Shown in pieces: positions 52,881 to 61,300 of a DNA stretch of 64,000 nt. Position 1 is the first letter of the stretch. The number at the start of each line of letters is the position of its first letter. Position numbers and translations under genes: made by a program. The notes beneath the pieces were generated by a model. It was not told the DNA's origin, ran no database searches, and saw only the letters and a list, made by a program, of their open reading frames with translations. Source of the DNA: Clostridiales bacterium (GTDB lineage Bacteria > Bacillota > Clostridia > Oscillospirales > Ruminococcaceae). The stretch covers positions 62,001 to 126,000 of the forward strand of contig JAHZAY010000001.1 in assembly GCA_019423685.1 (NCBI GenBank), read 5' to 3'.

Positions 52881-53222
52881 ATGTTGCAAATTAATTATGC
52901 TGCACTAGGCAAACGCATCGCCAGCCTTCGGCGAAAAAAAGGATTCACACAGGAACAGCTGGCAGAAATGGCTGAACTTTCAATTGTCTACATCTCCCAC
53001 ATCGAAAATTCCCGCTCGATTCCCAGCCTGGAAACGGTGATGAAGCTGTGCGCCGCGTTGGAGATCACTCCCAACGAGCTGCTGCTGGGCACCAGCCAGA
53101 ACATGACCGACTACCTGCAAACCGAGGTGCAGCAGAAGCTGATGCTCTGCACGCCCTCGGAGCGGCGGCTGGTGGACCGCTTCATCGACCTGCTGCTGGA
53201 CGAACGCAATCACAGGCAATAA
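52881..53222 (+). CDS. XRE-family transcriptional regulator
   Basis: A 113-residue regulator. Residues 8-65 form a classic Cro/CI helix-turn-helix (RRKKGFTQEQLAEMAELS, YISHIENSRSIPSLE); the rest is a short helical tail (TPSERRLVDRFIDLLLDERN). GAGGGGTGG precedes the ATG. It is divergent from the repeat-containing secreted protein, 173 bp away, and convergent with tyrS. Control of its neighbour is likely but inferred. Its stop codon lies inside the terminator arm. Confidence 0.9.
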   Translation: MLQINYAALGKRIASLRRKKGFTQEQLAEMAELSIVYISHIENSRSIPSLETVMKLCAALEITPNELLLGTSQNMTDYLQTEVQQKLMLCTPSERRLVDRFIDLLLDERNHRQ

Positions 53223-53259
53223 AAAAAGCACGGTTGCCCGTGCCTTTTTTATTGCCTGT
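53212..53259. terminator. Bidirectional terminator overlapping the XRE stop codon
   Basis: ACAGGCAATAAAAAA is mirrored by TTTTTTATTGCCTGT, with a GCACGG/CCGTGC core. It ends both the XRE gene (whose last codons form the left arm) and tyrS. Confidence 0.9.
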
Positions 53260-53261
53260 TT

Positions 53262-54491
53262 TTATGCCAAGGTTACCTTGTGGAAAACTTTTTTGCCCTT
53301 CTTGACGATCATCTCGCCCTGGGCAAGCTCCTCTTTGGTGATGGCTGCATCAAAGGCGGTGACCTTCTCGTCGTTGATCGAGATGCCGCCCTGTTTGATC
53401 AGGCGCTTTGCCTCCGCCTTGGAAGGTGCAAGCTCTGTCTTTACCAGCAGATCGGCAACCGAAATCGAACCGTTTTCGTCGAAGTCTGCTGCGCTCAGTG
53501 CGGTGGACGGCATATTCTCTGCATTGCCGCCGGCAGCAAACAGCGCTTTGGAGGCATCCAGCGCCTTCTGCGCCTCCTCCTCGCCGTGTACCATCGCGGT
53601 GAGCTCAAAGGCCAGTTTCTCTTTGGCGACGTTGAGCTGTGCGCCCTCCCAGCTCTCCATCGCCTCGATCTCCTCGATCGGAATGAAGGTCAGCATCTTC
53701 AGGCACTTGATGACATCCGCGTCACCGACATTTCTCCAGTACTGGAAAAACTCGTACGGAGTCGTCTTGTTGGCATCCAGCCATACCGCGTTGCCGGCAG
53801 TCTTGCCCATCTTCTTGCCCTGGGAATCGGTGAGCAGGGTGATGGTCATGGCATAGGCGTCCTTGCCCAGCTTGCGGCGGATCAGCTCGGTGCCGCCGAG
53901 CATATTGCTCCACTGGTCGTCGCCGCCAAACTGCATATTGCAGCCGTAGTGCTGGAACATGTAGTAGAAGTCGTAGCTCTGCATAATCATGTAGTTGAAC
54001 TCGAGGAAGCTGAGGCCCCTCTCCATGCGCTGCTTGTAGCACTCCGCTGTCAGCATGCGGTTGACGCTGAAGCATGCGCCCACCTCGCGCAGCAGGTCAA
54101 CATAGTTGAGGTTGAGCAGCCAATCGGCATTGTTGAGCATCATCGCCTTGCCCTCGCCGAACTCGATGAAGCGCTCCATCTGGCGTTTGAAGCACTCGGC
54201 ATTGTGGTTGATGTCCTCTTTGGTCAGCATCTTGCGCATGTCGGTGCGGCCGGATGGGTCGCCGATCATGGTGGTGCCGCCGCCGATCAGCGCAATCGGG
54301 CGGTTGCCTGCCTGCTGCAGGCGCTTCATCAGGGTCAGCGCCATAAAATGTCCCGCTGTCAGGCTGTCTGCGGTGCAGTCAAAGCCGATGTAGAAGGTCG
54401 CTTTGCCGTTGTTGATCAGCTCTTTGATCTCCTGTTCGTCGGTCACCTGGGCAATCAGGCCGCGGCGAACCAATTCGTCATAAATTGTCAT
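53262..54491 (-). CDS. tyrS: Tyrosyl-tRNA synthetase
   Basis: A 409-residue class I synthetase. The HIGH-region is FDCTADSLTAGHF, the form common in clostridial TyrRS; GGGTTMIGDPSGRTDMR follows, and the KMSKS loop is KKMGKTAGNAVW. A C-terminal S4-like RNA-binding domain closes it (LVKTELAPSKAEAKRLIKQGG). The ATG at 54491 is preceded by GGAGG; a longer frame runs into the T-box leader and is not coding. Expression is set by the upstream T-box. Confidence 0.97.
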   Translation of the reverse strand: MTIYDELVRRGLIAQVTDEQEIKELINNGKATFYIGFDCTADSLTAGHFMALTLMKRLQQAGNRPIALIGGGTTMIGDPSGRTDMRKMLTKEDINHNAECFKRQMERFIEFGEGKAMMLNNADWLLNLNYVDLLREVGACFSVNRMLTAECYKQRMERGLSFLEFNYMIMQSYDFYYMFQHYGCNMQFGGDDQWSNMLGGTELIRRKLGKDAYAMTITLLTDSQGKKMGKTAGNAVWLDANKTTPYEFFQYWRNVGDADVIKCLKMLTFIPIEEIEAMESWEGAQLNVAKEKLAFELTAMVHGEEEAQKALDASKALFAAGGNAENMPSTALSAADFDENGSISVADLLVKTELAPSKAEAKRLIKQGGISINDEKVTAFDAAITKEELAQGEMIVKKGKKVFHKVTLA

Positions 54492-54546
54492 CTTGATTTC
54501 CTCCAGTTTCTTTGTGATGTTTCCTTTTTTGCGGAGGAACCCTATC

Positions 54547-54858
54547 AAAAAAGCCCTCCGCTTTCTCTGCCGGTACAGCTCCGGCGCAAAAAGCAGAGGG
54601 CGAAAAATACGCGTTACCACCTCTATTTACCGCCTCCTCACGGAGGACGGCCTCAGCAGGTACCGGGCCTTCCTATCGGAAGTTAAAAGCCACCTTGATA
54701 CCCTAACCCTGTAACGGAGGTTGTCCGGCCGCGCCTACTGCACTGTTCGGGCGGCAGCTCCGGGAGGTATTCGCCAAATCGCAGCCACACTTCCTTTCAC
54801 CGGCCGGAAGCTCTCTGGGTGGCATCAGAATCGCTACTTGTTCCCTTCATTGCTGTTA
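54547..54858 (-). promoter_or_regulatory. Tyrosine T-box riboswitch
   Basis: The leader carries the T-box AGGTGGTAACGCG (54610-54622), an AGAGAG...GGTG-type Stem I, and a specifier-loop context GAATACCTC with a UAC (Tyr) codon at 54767-54769. The terminator (GCCCTCTGCTTT / AAAGCGGAGGGC, then TTTTTT; about 54547-54602) alternates with an antiterminator using the T-box. Uncharged tRNA-Tyr should promote read-through into tyrS. Confidence 0.93.
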
Positions 54859-54864
54859 AAACGG

Positions 54865-54893
54865 ATTATAATACAAAATTTCCTGCTTGTCAA
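54865..54893 (-). promoter_or_regulatory. Consensus promoter of T-box-tyrS
   Basis: Perfect TTGACA (54888-54893) and TATAAT (54865-54870) with a 17-bp spacer on the minus strand, directly before the T-box. Confidence 0.92.
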
Positions 54894-54918
54894 GTCCGCC
54901 GGTGGGCTGTCCTGCGGG

Positions 54919-56979
54919 CTATCTGCGTTTGAGGGTAAAGCCCAGCCCTGTCAGCGCGACAACAGCGACCAGCAGTGCCGCGGCCGGGGTGGAGCCTGCG
55001 CCGGTCTCCGGGTTGGGCTTGCCGGTGTCGGATGCTGGGGTTTCGGTTGCGCTCTCGGTTGGGGTTGAGGCTTGCTGCTGTGCTGTTTGGGTTTGCTCCT
55101 GCTGTTCCTGCTCCTGTGTGAGGTAGTTGCCGAGCTGCCGCAGCGTCCACGAGGCGTACACATTTGCCGGGGGCACTTGACCTGCCGGGAGGGTCACCTC
55201 GACGCCATCAGCGTCGTAGAAGGTCGCAGTGACCGCGCGGCTGCGCAGCGCATCCAGCACCTTGTCCGGGATGGCGGTGTAGCTGCCGATGTAAATCTTC
55301 AGCCTACCGCCGACCGGGGTCGAGCGGATGCGCTGGATGGCCCGCTCCCACAAGCTCGGCAAGCCGGTGCTTTCCTCGTCCGCCTGCTGCCCGCTGCCGC
55401 TCTGCACTGTGTGGTCGGTGTCTGCAGGTGTGGTGGGTTGTGGCTGGGTCGGCTGCGGTGGCTGTGGCTGGGTTGGCTCGATTACCGTGCAGGCGATGGT
55501 TCCGTCGCCGGTGATGGTGCCATCGTTGTACAGGGTGCCCTTGCCGTCGATCAATCCGTCGTTCTGAATGGTGCCGTCGTTTTGAATGGTGTCCTCGTTG
55601 TGAATCGTGCCATCGTTCTGGATGGTTCCTTCGCCGTCGATCAATCCGTCGTTTTGAATGGTACCATCGTTTTGGATGGTGCCCTCGTTGTAAATCGTGC
55701 CTTCGTTTTGGATGGTGCCCTCGTTGGTCATACTCAGATCGGTCGAGATGGTCAGGGTTTTGCCCTCTTCAATCGTCAGCGTTTTGTCGCTTGGAATGGT
55801 AAAGTCCTGGGTTGGGGTGACATTGGTGCCGTACACCTTGCCCTCCGTGCCTTCGAAGATGATGCCCTGCCAGCTGTTTTGCTTGCTTTTATCCTCTATG
55901 TTTGCTTTTCTGCCGCTGGCAAAGATGACCGCATTGCCATCGGTGCCGGTGGAAAAGGTGCCGCCGCCGCCAAACGTGCCGCCGCCGATGTCCGCAGCAT
56001 TAGTGCCGCCGTTCGCATTGACTTTGCCGCCGCTGATGGTGATCTCTCCGCCGTCGCCTTGATAGCCGCCGCCGATGCCCGCGCCATATTTGCCGCCGGT
56101 CGCAGTGACTTTGCCGTCGCTGATGGTAATCTCTCCGCCGGCGCCATTATAGCCGCCGCCGATGCCCGCAGCACTATCGCCGCCCTTCGCATCGACTTCG
56201 CCGCCTTCGATGGTGATTGTGCCGCCGGTGCCATTCCTGCCGCCGCCGATGCCCGCAGCACCTCCGCCGCCGGTCGCATCGACTTCGCCGCCTTCGATGG
56301 TGATCTCTCCGCCGCCGCCACCATAGCCGCCGCCGATGCCCGCAGCATTATTGCCACCGGTCGCAGTGACTTCGCCGCCTTCGATGGTGATCTCTCCGCC
56401 GCCGCCACCGTCGCCGCCGCCGATGCCCGCGTTGTAGGCATCCACATTCTGAACGATCAGCGTGCCCATAGAACTGCCGGTGGACTGGGCGTAGATGGTG
56501 AGGCTATTAGTACCTGTTACTTCAATGCCGCCGTTGACGGTGAGGGTACAGCCATCGGCCAAAATCAGATTCACATCGTAACTGACGGCGACACGCTGGT
56601 CGATGGTAATGTCGCCCTGCGCTACATACCAGCCGCTGGTCCAAGCTAGTGATGTAGTTGTATCAATGGTGGTGTAATTCCCTTCAGTCACTGTTTGTGT
56701 CTGTCCGTTCTCATCAAGGTAGGGTACATCTCCCGCCCTCGGTGCGCCGAACAGCATGGGCCGAAGCGGTGCGCCCTCGCAGGCGCTGGGGTCCAGACTG
56801 CACACCGGGCAATCAGGATTTATGTTGCCCTCTGTGCAGAGGGCAACGCAGGAGCATTCCTCCTGCGCGCTCGTTCCGATGGTCAGCTCTCCGCTTTCCC
56901 CGCCGTCCGCAAAGACAGCTGGCAGCGCCGTTGCCGCCATGCACAGTGCCGTTATCAGTGCGAATACTTTTTGTTTCAT
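54919..56979 (-). CDS. Surface protein: Gly-rich beta-helix repeats, novel C-terminal domain, NPETG sorting signal
   Basis: A 686-residue exported protein. Signal peptide (LCMAATALPAVFA) and a six-Cys segment (CSCVALC...CPVC...C) lead to about six Gly-rich turns (AGIGGG, G-EITIEGGEVTATGG), as in carbohydrate-binding parallel beta-helices of the Cthe_2159 type. Next come IQNDG/INEG repeats, a Pro/Gln/Thr linker, and residues about 540-625, a domain shared with the 51100-52707 protein. The end is a sorting signal: NPETG (656-660), hydrophobic stretch, KRR. A sortase accepting NPxTG would anchor it. AAAGGAGG precedes the ATG. Confidence 0.88.
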   Translation of the reverse strand: MKQKVFALITALCMAATALPAVFADGGESGELTIGTSAQEECSCVALCTEGNINPDCPVCSLDPSACEGAPLRPMLFGAPRAGDVPYLDENGQTQTVTEGNYTTIDTTTSLAWTSGWYVAQGDITIDQRVAVSYDVNLILADGCTLTVNGGIEVTGTNSLTIYAQSTGSSMGTLIVQNVDAYNAGIGGGDGGGGGEITIEGGEVTATGGNNAAGIGGGYGGGGGEITIEGGEVDATGGGGAAGIGGGRNGTGGTITIEGGEVDAKGGDSAAGIGGGYNGAGGEITISDGKVTATGGKYGAGIGGGYQGDGGEITISGGKVNANGGTNAADIGGGTFGGGGTFSTGTDGNAVIFASGRKANIEDKSKQNSWQGIIFEGTEGKVYGTNVTPTQDFTIPSDKTLTIEEGKTLTISTDLSMTNEGTIQNEGTIYNEGTIQNDGTIQNDGLIDGEGTIQNDGTIHNEDTIQNDGTIQNDGLIDGKGTLYNDGTITGDGTIACTVIEPTQPQPPQPTQPQPTTPADTDHTVQSGSGQQADEESTGLPSLWERAIQRIRSTPVGGRLKIYIGSYTAIPDKVLDALRSRAVTATFYDADGVEVTLPAGQVPPANVYASWTLRQLGNYLTQEQEQQEQTQTAQQQASTPTESATETPASDTGKPNPETGAGSTPAAALLVAVVALTGLGFTLKRR

Positions 56980-57461
56980 CTATGCTCCTCCTTTGGGTAT
57001 GGGCGTTCACTCTTTTTAATAGCGCACAGGCCCCGTCGTCTTTTTCCTAAGATCTATATATTTTATTGTACAACAAAAAGGGCAGAATTTCTATCACCCA
57101 TTTCGACCCCCCAAACGGGTGACACTTTAGGACATTTGTAGAGTAATTTTAGCCCCTTACGCCCTCTGTTTTGGGCTGCTTTTTGGGGGAGATATTTGCC
57201 TTTTTGCGGGAAAGAGATTTGCTAAAAAAGCGCATACTGATGCGGTTTTCTTGTCTTCTTCGGTGTGAGGTCTTTGGCGGGGAAGGCATTTTTAATGTTA
57301 TCTACTTTAGGCTATAACCCTTACAATTTTCCGAAAAAAACTCTACGAGATTTCGAATAGAAATTGTAGACAAAGAACATCTTTTTTCACCACAAAGAAG
57401 ATCATTTTCACCCTCTCAAAGGGACAAAAAAAGAGGGAAAACGAATCGTTTTCCCTCTAGT
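56980..57461. other. Intergenic region, 482 bp
   Basis: An AT-rich gap between the recN stop and the surface-protein start, both on the minus strand. It holds the recN terminator and must hold the surface-protein promoter; no confident -35/-10 pair or supported gene was found. Confidence 0.5.
57425..57458 (-). terminator. recN operon terminator
   Basis: AGAGGGAAAACGA and TCGTTTTCCCTCT form a perfect palindrome with a 1-5 base loop; a T-run follows on the minus strand. It begins a few bases past the recN stop. Confidence 0.92.
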
Positions 57462-59123
57462 CTATTCATTTGCCAGTGCCAGCATCTCGCGGGCATTTTG
57501 GATGGCGGTTTCGGTGAGATTCTCGCCCGAAATCATCCGGGCGATCTCCTCCACGCGGCCCCTCCCCTCCAGCGGCTTGATGGTGGTAAAGGTGCGGCCG
57601 TCCTGTTCGGCCTTCTCGATAAGCAGGTGGTGGTCTGCATAGACGGCCACCTGCGCCAGATGGGTGACGCAGATGACCTGGCGGTTTTGTGCAACCTCCT
57701 GGAGCTTCTGGCCGATCTTCTGCGCAGCCTTGCCGCTGACGCCGGTGTCGATTTCGTCAAAGACTGCCGTGCCCACCTTGTCCTTCTGGGCCAGCACATT
57801 CTTAATCGAGAGCATCACGCGGGAAAGCTCGCCGCCCGAGGCGATCTTTGCCAGCGGCTTGGGCTCTTCTCCCGCGTTTGAGCTGATGAGGAACTCCATC
57901 TCGTCCTGGCCATCCGGTTTCCAGCCCCCACGCCCTGCACTGACGCTCAGCCGCACCGACGGCATATTCAAAAACTCCAGTTCCTTTTTGACCCTCGACA
58001 AAAACTCCTTGGCCGCCTTGTGCCGCCGGCTGGTCAGGGTATCCGCCGCCTGCTGCACCTGTGGCTTGAGCCGCAGATATTCTTCCTGCAATGCGCGGGC
58101 CTGTTCCTCCGAGAGGCTCAGCTGTTGGAGCTGTTCGCGGCTCTTTTGCAGGTAATCCAATATTTCTTCTATGGAGTTACCGTACTTGCGCTTGAGCCGG
58201 TAGATCAGGTCCAGCCTTTCCTCCACCCGTTCCAGCTCCTGCGGCTGATAGTCCATCCGGTCGATCGAGCTGTTCAAATCCCCCACACAGTCCGAAAGGT
58301 CATAGCTGATCTCCTCCACGCGCTGTGCCAGCGGCTGCATCTGCGGCAAAAAGTGGGAGACCTCCCCCAGATGGTCCGCCAAATCCTCGACCATTTGCAG
58401 GATTCCGGCGCTCTCCTCTTCGCCGTCCAGCAGCTGTTTGGATTGACTCAGCAGGCGGATGATCTTTTCGGCGTTGGCAATCTGATCGCGCTTTAACAGC
58501 AGCTGTTCTTCCTCACCCGGTTGCAGGTTTGCCGCTTCGATCTCCCCGATCTGATAGGTCAGCAGGTCGATCTGGTGCTCCTTTTCGCGGTCGTGGCGGT
58601 TGACCCGCTCCAAGCGATTGCGCACCTGCAAAATCTTCTCGTACAGCTCCTGATATTGGGCGCGGCAATCCTCCAGATTGCCAAATGCGTCGATATAGGC
58701 GATGTGGTTTTCCGGGGAAAGCAGGCGATGGTTGTCCTTTTGTCCGTGCACGTCGATGAGCATCGAGGCGATTTCCCGCAGAATCTGCACCGTCGCCGGC
58801 CGGCCATTCACCTTGCACAGGTTGCGCGCCCCGATCTCTCGGGCAATGAGCAGCGTGTCGTCCGGCATCGCATAGCCCATCTCTTCTATCCTGGCGCAGA
58901 CATCGGCGGGCAACTGTGTAAACAGCGCCGACAGATAGGCGCTTTCCTCCCCGCTGCGGATGATGTCGCGGCTCATGCGTCCGCCGAGCACGCCATTGAT
59001 GGCAGAAACCAGAATGGTTTTTCCAGCTCCCGTCTCGCCGGTAAAGACGTTAAACTTCGGCCCAAACGCGATGGTTGCCTGTGAGATGACGGCGATGTTT
59101 TTGATGTATAATTCCGAGAGCAT
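57462..59123 (-). CDS. recN: DNA repair protein RecN
   Basis: A 553-residue SMC-like ATPase that holds broken DNA ends. Walker A GETGAGKTI (residues about 29-37) is near the start; two coiled-coil arms occupy the middle; the signature KIASGGELSRVML and Walker B VFDEIDTGVSGKAA come near the end, with VICVTHLAQVA after. GGGGAG precedes the ATG. Last gene of the conserved dxs-recN cluster, 14 bp after argR. Confidence 0.96.
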   Translation of the reverse strand: MLSELYIKNIAVISQATIAFGPKFNVFTGETGAGKTILVSAINGVLGGRMSRDIIRSGEESAYLSALFTQLPADVCARIEEMGYAMPDDTLLIAREIGARNLCKVNGRPATVQILREIASMLIDVHGQKDNHRLLSPENHIAYIDAFGNLEDCRAQYQELYEKILQVRNRLERVNRHDREKEHQIDLLTYQIGEIEAANLQPGEEEQLLLKRDQIANAEKIIRLLSQSKQLLDGEEESAGILQMVEDLADHLGEVSHFLPQMQPLAQRVEEISYDLSDCVGDLNSSIDRMDYQPQELERVEERLDLIYRLKRKYGNSIEEILDYLQKSREQLQQLSLSEEQARALQEEYLRLKPQVQQAADTLTSRRHKAAKEFLSRVKKELEFLNMPSVRLSVSAGRGGWKPDGQDEMEFLISSNAGEEPKPLAKIASGGELSRVMLSIKNVLAQKDKVGTAVFDEIDTGVSGKAAQKIGQKLQEVAQNRQVICVTHLAQVAVYADHHLLIEKAEQDGRTFTTIKPLEGRGRVEEIARMISGENLTETAIQNAREMLALANE

Positions 59124-59137
59124 GCTGCACTCCCCTT

Positions 59138-59608
59138 TTACTGTGCCAGCTTGTACAGCTCGGTCACCATGTTTTCCGCTGCCTGGTTGTCCTGCATCAC
59201 CATCAGGATGGTGTCGTCTCCCGCGATGGTTCCAACAAGTCCCGGCCAGCTGAGGCTATCCAGCGCCGCACACACAGCGTTGGCCATGCCGGTGTAGCAC
59301 TTGACCACCACCAGATTTTGGGCGGACTTGATCTCGTCGACCGCCTCGCCAAAGATTGCGTGAAACTTGAATGCAAGCTCTTCGCGGCTGCCTTTGCCGG
59401 AGCGGTTGACCGTGTAGTGATACCCTCCGTTAGGCGACGCGGTTTTGATCAAGCGCAGATCTTTGATGTCCCGCGATACGGTGGCCTGGGTGACCGAGAA
59501 CCCCTCCTGATTCAGGCGGTCCTGCAGCTCTTCCTGGGTGTCTATATCGTACCGCGCAATCAATTCAAGGATCTTTTCGTGGCGCTTGGATTTTTTCAAC
59601 TGTATCAT
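59138..59608 (-). CDS. argR: Arginine repressor ArgR/AhrC
   Basis: A 156-residue arginine-responsive repressor: N-terminal winged helix (KRHEKILELIARYDIDTQEELQ, QATVSRDIKDLRLIK) and C-terminal hexamerisation and arginine-binding domain (GTIAGDDTILMVM). Its ATG overlaps the nadK stop by 4 bp. Its position before recN is conserved in Firmicutes. Confidence 0.96.
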   Translation of the reverse strand: MIQLKKSKRHEKILELIARYDIDTQEELQDRLNQEGFSVTQATVSRDIKDLRLIKTASPNGGYHYTVNRSGKGSREELAFKFHAIFGEAVDEIKSAQNLVVVKCYTGMANAVCAALDSLSWPGLVGTIAGDDTILMVMQDNQAAENMVTELYKLAQ

Positions 59609-60447
59609 CTCCCCAAAATTTTCTTATTTAATTTCTCATAGTAGTTCTTCGATCCAAAATTGATAAACTTGACATACCGCTCATCTTTGGAGATCACGAC
59701 ACTGTCCCCCGGGTCGATGCGCAGGCGGTTTTCGCCGTCCACCGACAGATAGAGGATCTCGGAGTTGTTGACGTGGCGTCCCCGCACGGTGAAAATCTCC
59801 TCCGGAGAGTGGAGGATGGTCCGCGAAAAAAGGGAATGGGAGCAGATCGGCGTGATGGAGATGCACTCGATGGAGGAGTACACAATCGGGCCGCCGGCAC
59901 TCATGGCGTATGCTGTGGAGCCGGTCGGGGTGGCAAAGATCAATCCATCCGCACGGTAGCTGTTGAGAAAGCCGCTCTTCATCTCCACATCCATGTCCAC
60001 CATCTTGCCCAATGGGCCTGTGGTGAGCACCACATCGTTGAGCGCCGAAAACTCCATGCGCACATCCGGTTTGATGACGGTGGCGTGCAGCAGCATCCGC
60101 GGCTGGATAGTATACCTGCCCTCCACCACATCCTGCAGCCGGTCCAGTTCGGTGTATTCGATCTCGGTCAAAAAGCCCAACCTGCCGGCATTGATGCCCA
60201 ATACCGGACAATCCAGCTGCAAGGCGTGCCGCGCGCTGTGGATTAGCGTCCCGTCCCCGCCAATCGAGATAATGAGGTCGACCGGCTGGTGCGGGCGCAG
60301 CAGCTGCACCGGATGGCCGGAGAAATCCGGCAGCCGCTCTTCAAACATCCAGCATCCACAGCCATAGCTGTTCAATCTTTTGATGACCTCGCAGGTGCAC
60401 TCGAAGGCATTCTTTTTGCCCAGATTTGGGATCAACAAAATGTTCAT
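59605..60447 (-). CDS. nadK: NAD kinase
   Basis: A 280-residue enzyme making NADP from NAD. It shows the ATP/NAD-binding GGDGT motif (ISIGGDGTLIHSA), GINAGRLGFLTE, and TPTGSTAYAMSAGGPIV. Length is normal. It lies between tlyA (16 bp) and argR (4-bp overlap), all on one transcript. Confidence 0.95.
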   Translation of the reverse strand: MNILLIPNLGKKNAFECTCEVIKRLNSYGCGCWMFEERLPDFSGHPVQLLRPHQPVDLIISIGGDGTLIHSARHALQLDCPVLGINAGRLGFLTEIEYTELDRLQDVVEGRYTIQPRMLLHATVIKPDVRMEFSALNDVVLTTGPLGKMVDMDVEMKSGFLNSYRADGLIFATPTGSTAYAMSAGGPIVYSSIECISITPICSHSLFSRTILHSPEEIFTVRGRHVNNSEILYLSVDGENRLRIDPGDSVVISKDERYVKFINFGSKNYYEKLNKKILGR

Positions 60448-60463
60448 CGCCCCAATATCCCCC

Positions 60464-61276
60464 TTACGCTAAATGCTCGTGCGCACTCTGCACAACCTGT
60501 TCGATCGTCTGTGCATCCACGCGGCTGTCGGCCGGTTGTTCACCGGCAGGTTTTTGCAAAAATAAAAGGTACTCAATATTTCCTTCCGGGCCCTTGATGG
60601 GGGAAAAATCCAGTCCCAACCGGGAGAATCCCAGCTCAGCGGCACAACCGGCCACCTTCTCGATTACCTCGCGGTGGATTTGTGGGTCGCGCACCACCCC
60701 TTTTTTCCCCACCTTGTCCTTTCCAGCCTCAAACTGCGGCTTGACAAGGCAGACCATCTTGGCCCCTTCTTTCAAAAGCTTCCACGCCACCGGCAGCACC
60801 AGGGTCAGTGAGATAAACGATACATCCACCGAGATAAAGTCCACCAGCTGCGGAATCTGTTCCTCGGTGACATACCGGATGTTGGTGCGTTCCAGATTGA
60901 CCACCCGCTCGTCGTTGCGCAGCGACCAGGCCAACTGGCCGTATCCGACGTCCACCGAATAGACCTTGACGGCGCCGTTTTGCAGCATGCAGTCGGTAAA
61001 TCCTCCTGTGGACGCGCCAATATCGATGCAGGTACAGCCGGTGAGGGTGATCGGGAACACCTCCATCGCCTTTTCCAGCTTTTTGCCGCCGCGGCTGACA
61101 TACCGCAGCGTCTCCCCGCGCACCTCGATCTGGTCGTCCTCCTTGATCTGGGAACCCGGTTTGTCCGACTTTTGGCCGTTGACATACACCAGGCCCTCCA
61201 TAATCATTGCCTTTGCCTTTTCTCGGCTTGTCGCAAGATTTCTCTGCACAAGCACAGTATCCAATCGCTCTTTCAC
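60464..61276 (-). CDS. tlyA: TlyA-family rRNA 2'-O-methyltransferase
   Basis: A 270-residue protein with an N-terminal S4 domain (ERLDTVLVQRNLATSREKAKAMI) and a FtsJ-like SAM domain (CIDIGASTGGFTDCML, then DVSFISLTLVLPV and LVKPQFEAGKDKVGKKGVV). Family members methylate rRNA ribose; some are annotated as hemolysins. The start is GTG at 61276 with GGGAGG upstream. It follows dxs by 24 bp. Confidence 0.94.
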   Translation of the reverse strand: MKERLDTVLVQRNLATSREKAKAMIMEGLVYVNGQKSDKPGSQIKEDDQIEVRGETLRYVSRGGKKLEKAMEVFPITLTGCTCIDIGASTGGFTDCMLQNGAVKVYSVDVGYGQLAWSLRNDERVVNLERTNIRYVTEEQIPQLVDFISVDVSFISLTLVLPVAWKLLKEGAKMVCLVKPQFEAGKDKVGKKGVVRDPQIHREVIEKVAGCAAELGFSRLGLDFSPIKGPEGNIEYLLFLQKPAGEQPADSRVDAQTIEQVVQSAHEHLA

Positions 61277-61300
61277 GATATTCCTCCCAAACTCTTTTCC

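Noticed and set aside
55072..56649. 525-codon plus-strand frame with Ala/Asp repeats
   Set aside because: It mirrors the Gly-rich repeats of the surface protein; repeat DNA leaves the opposite strand open.
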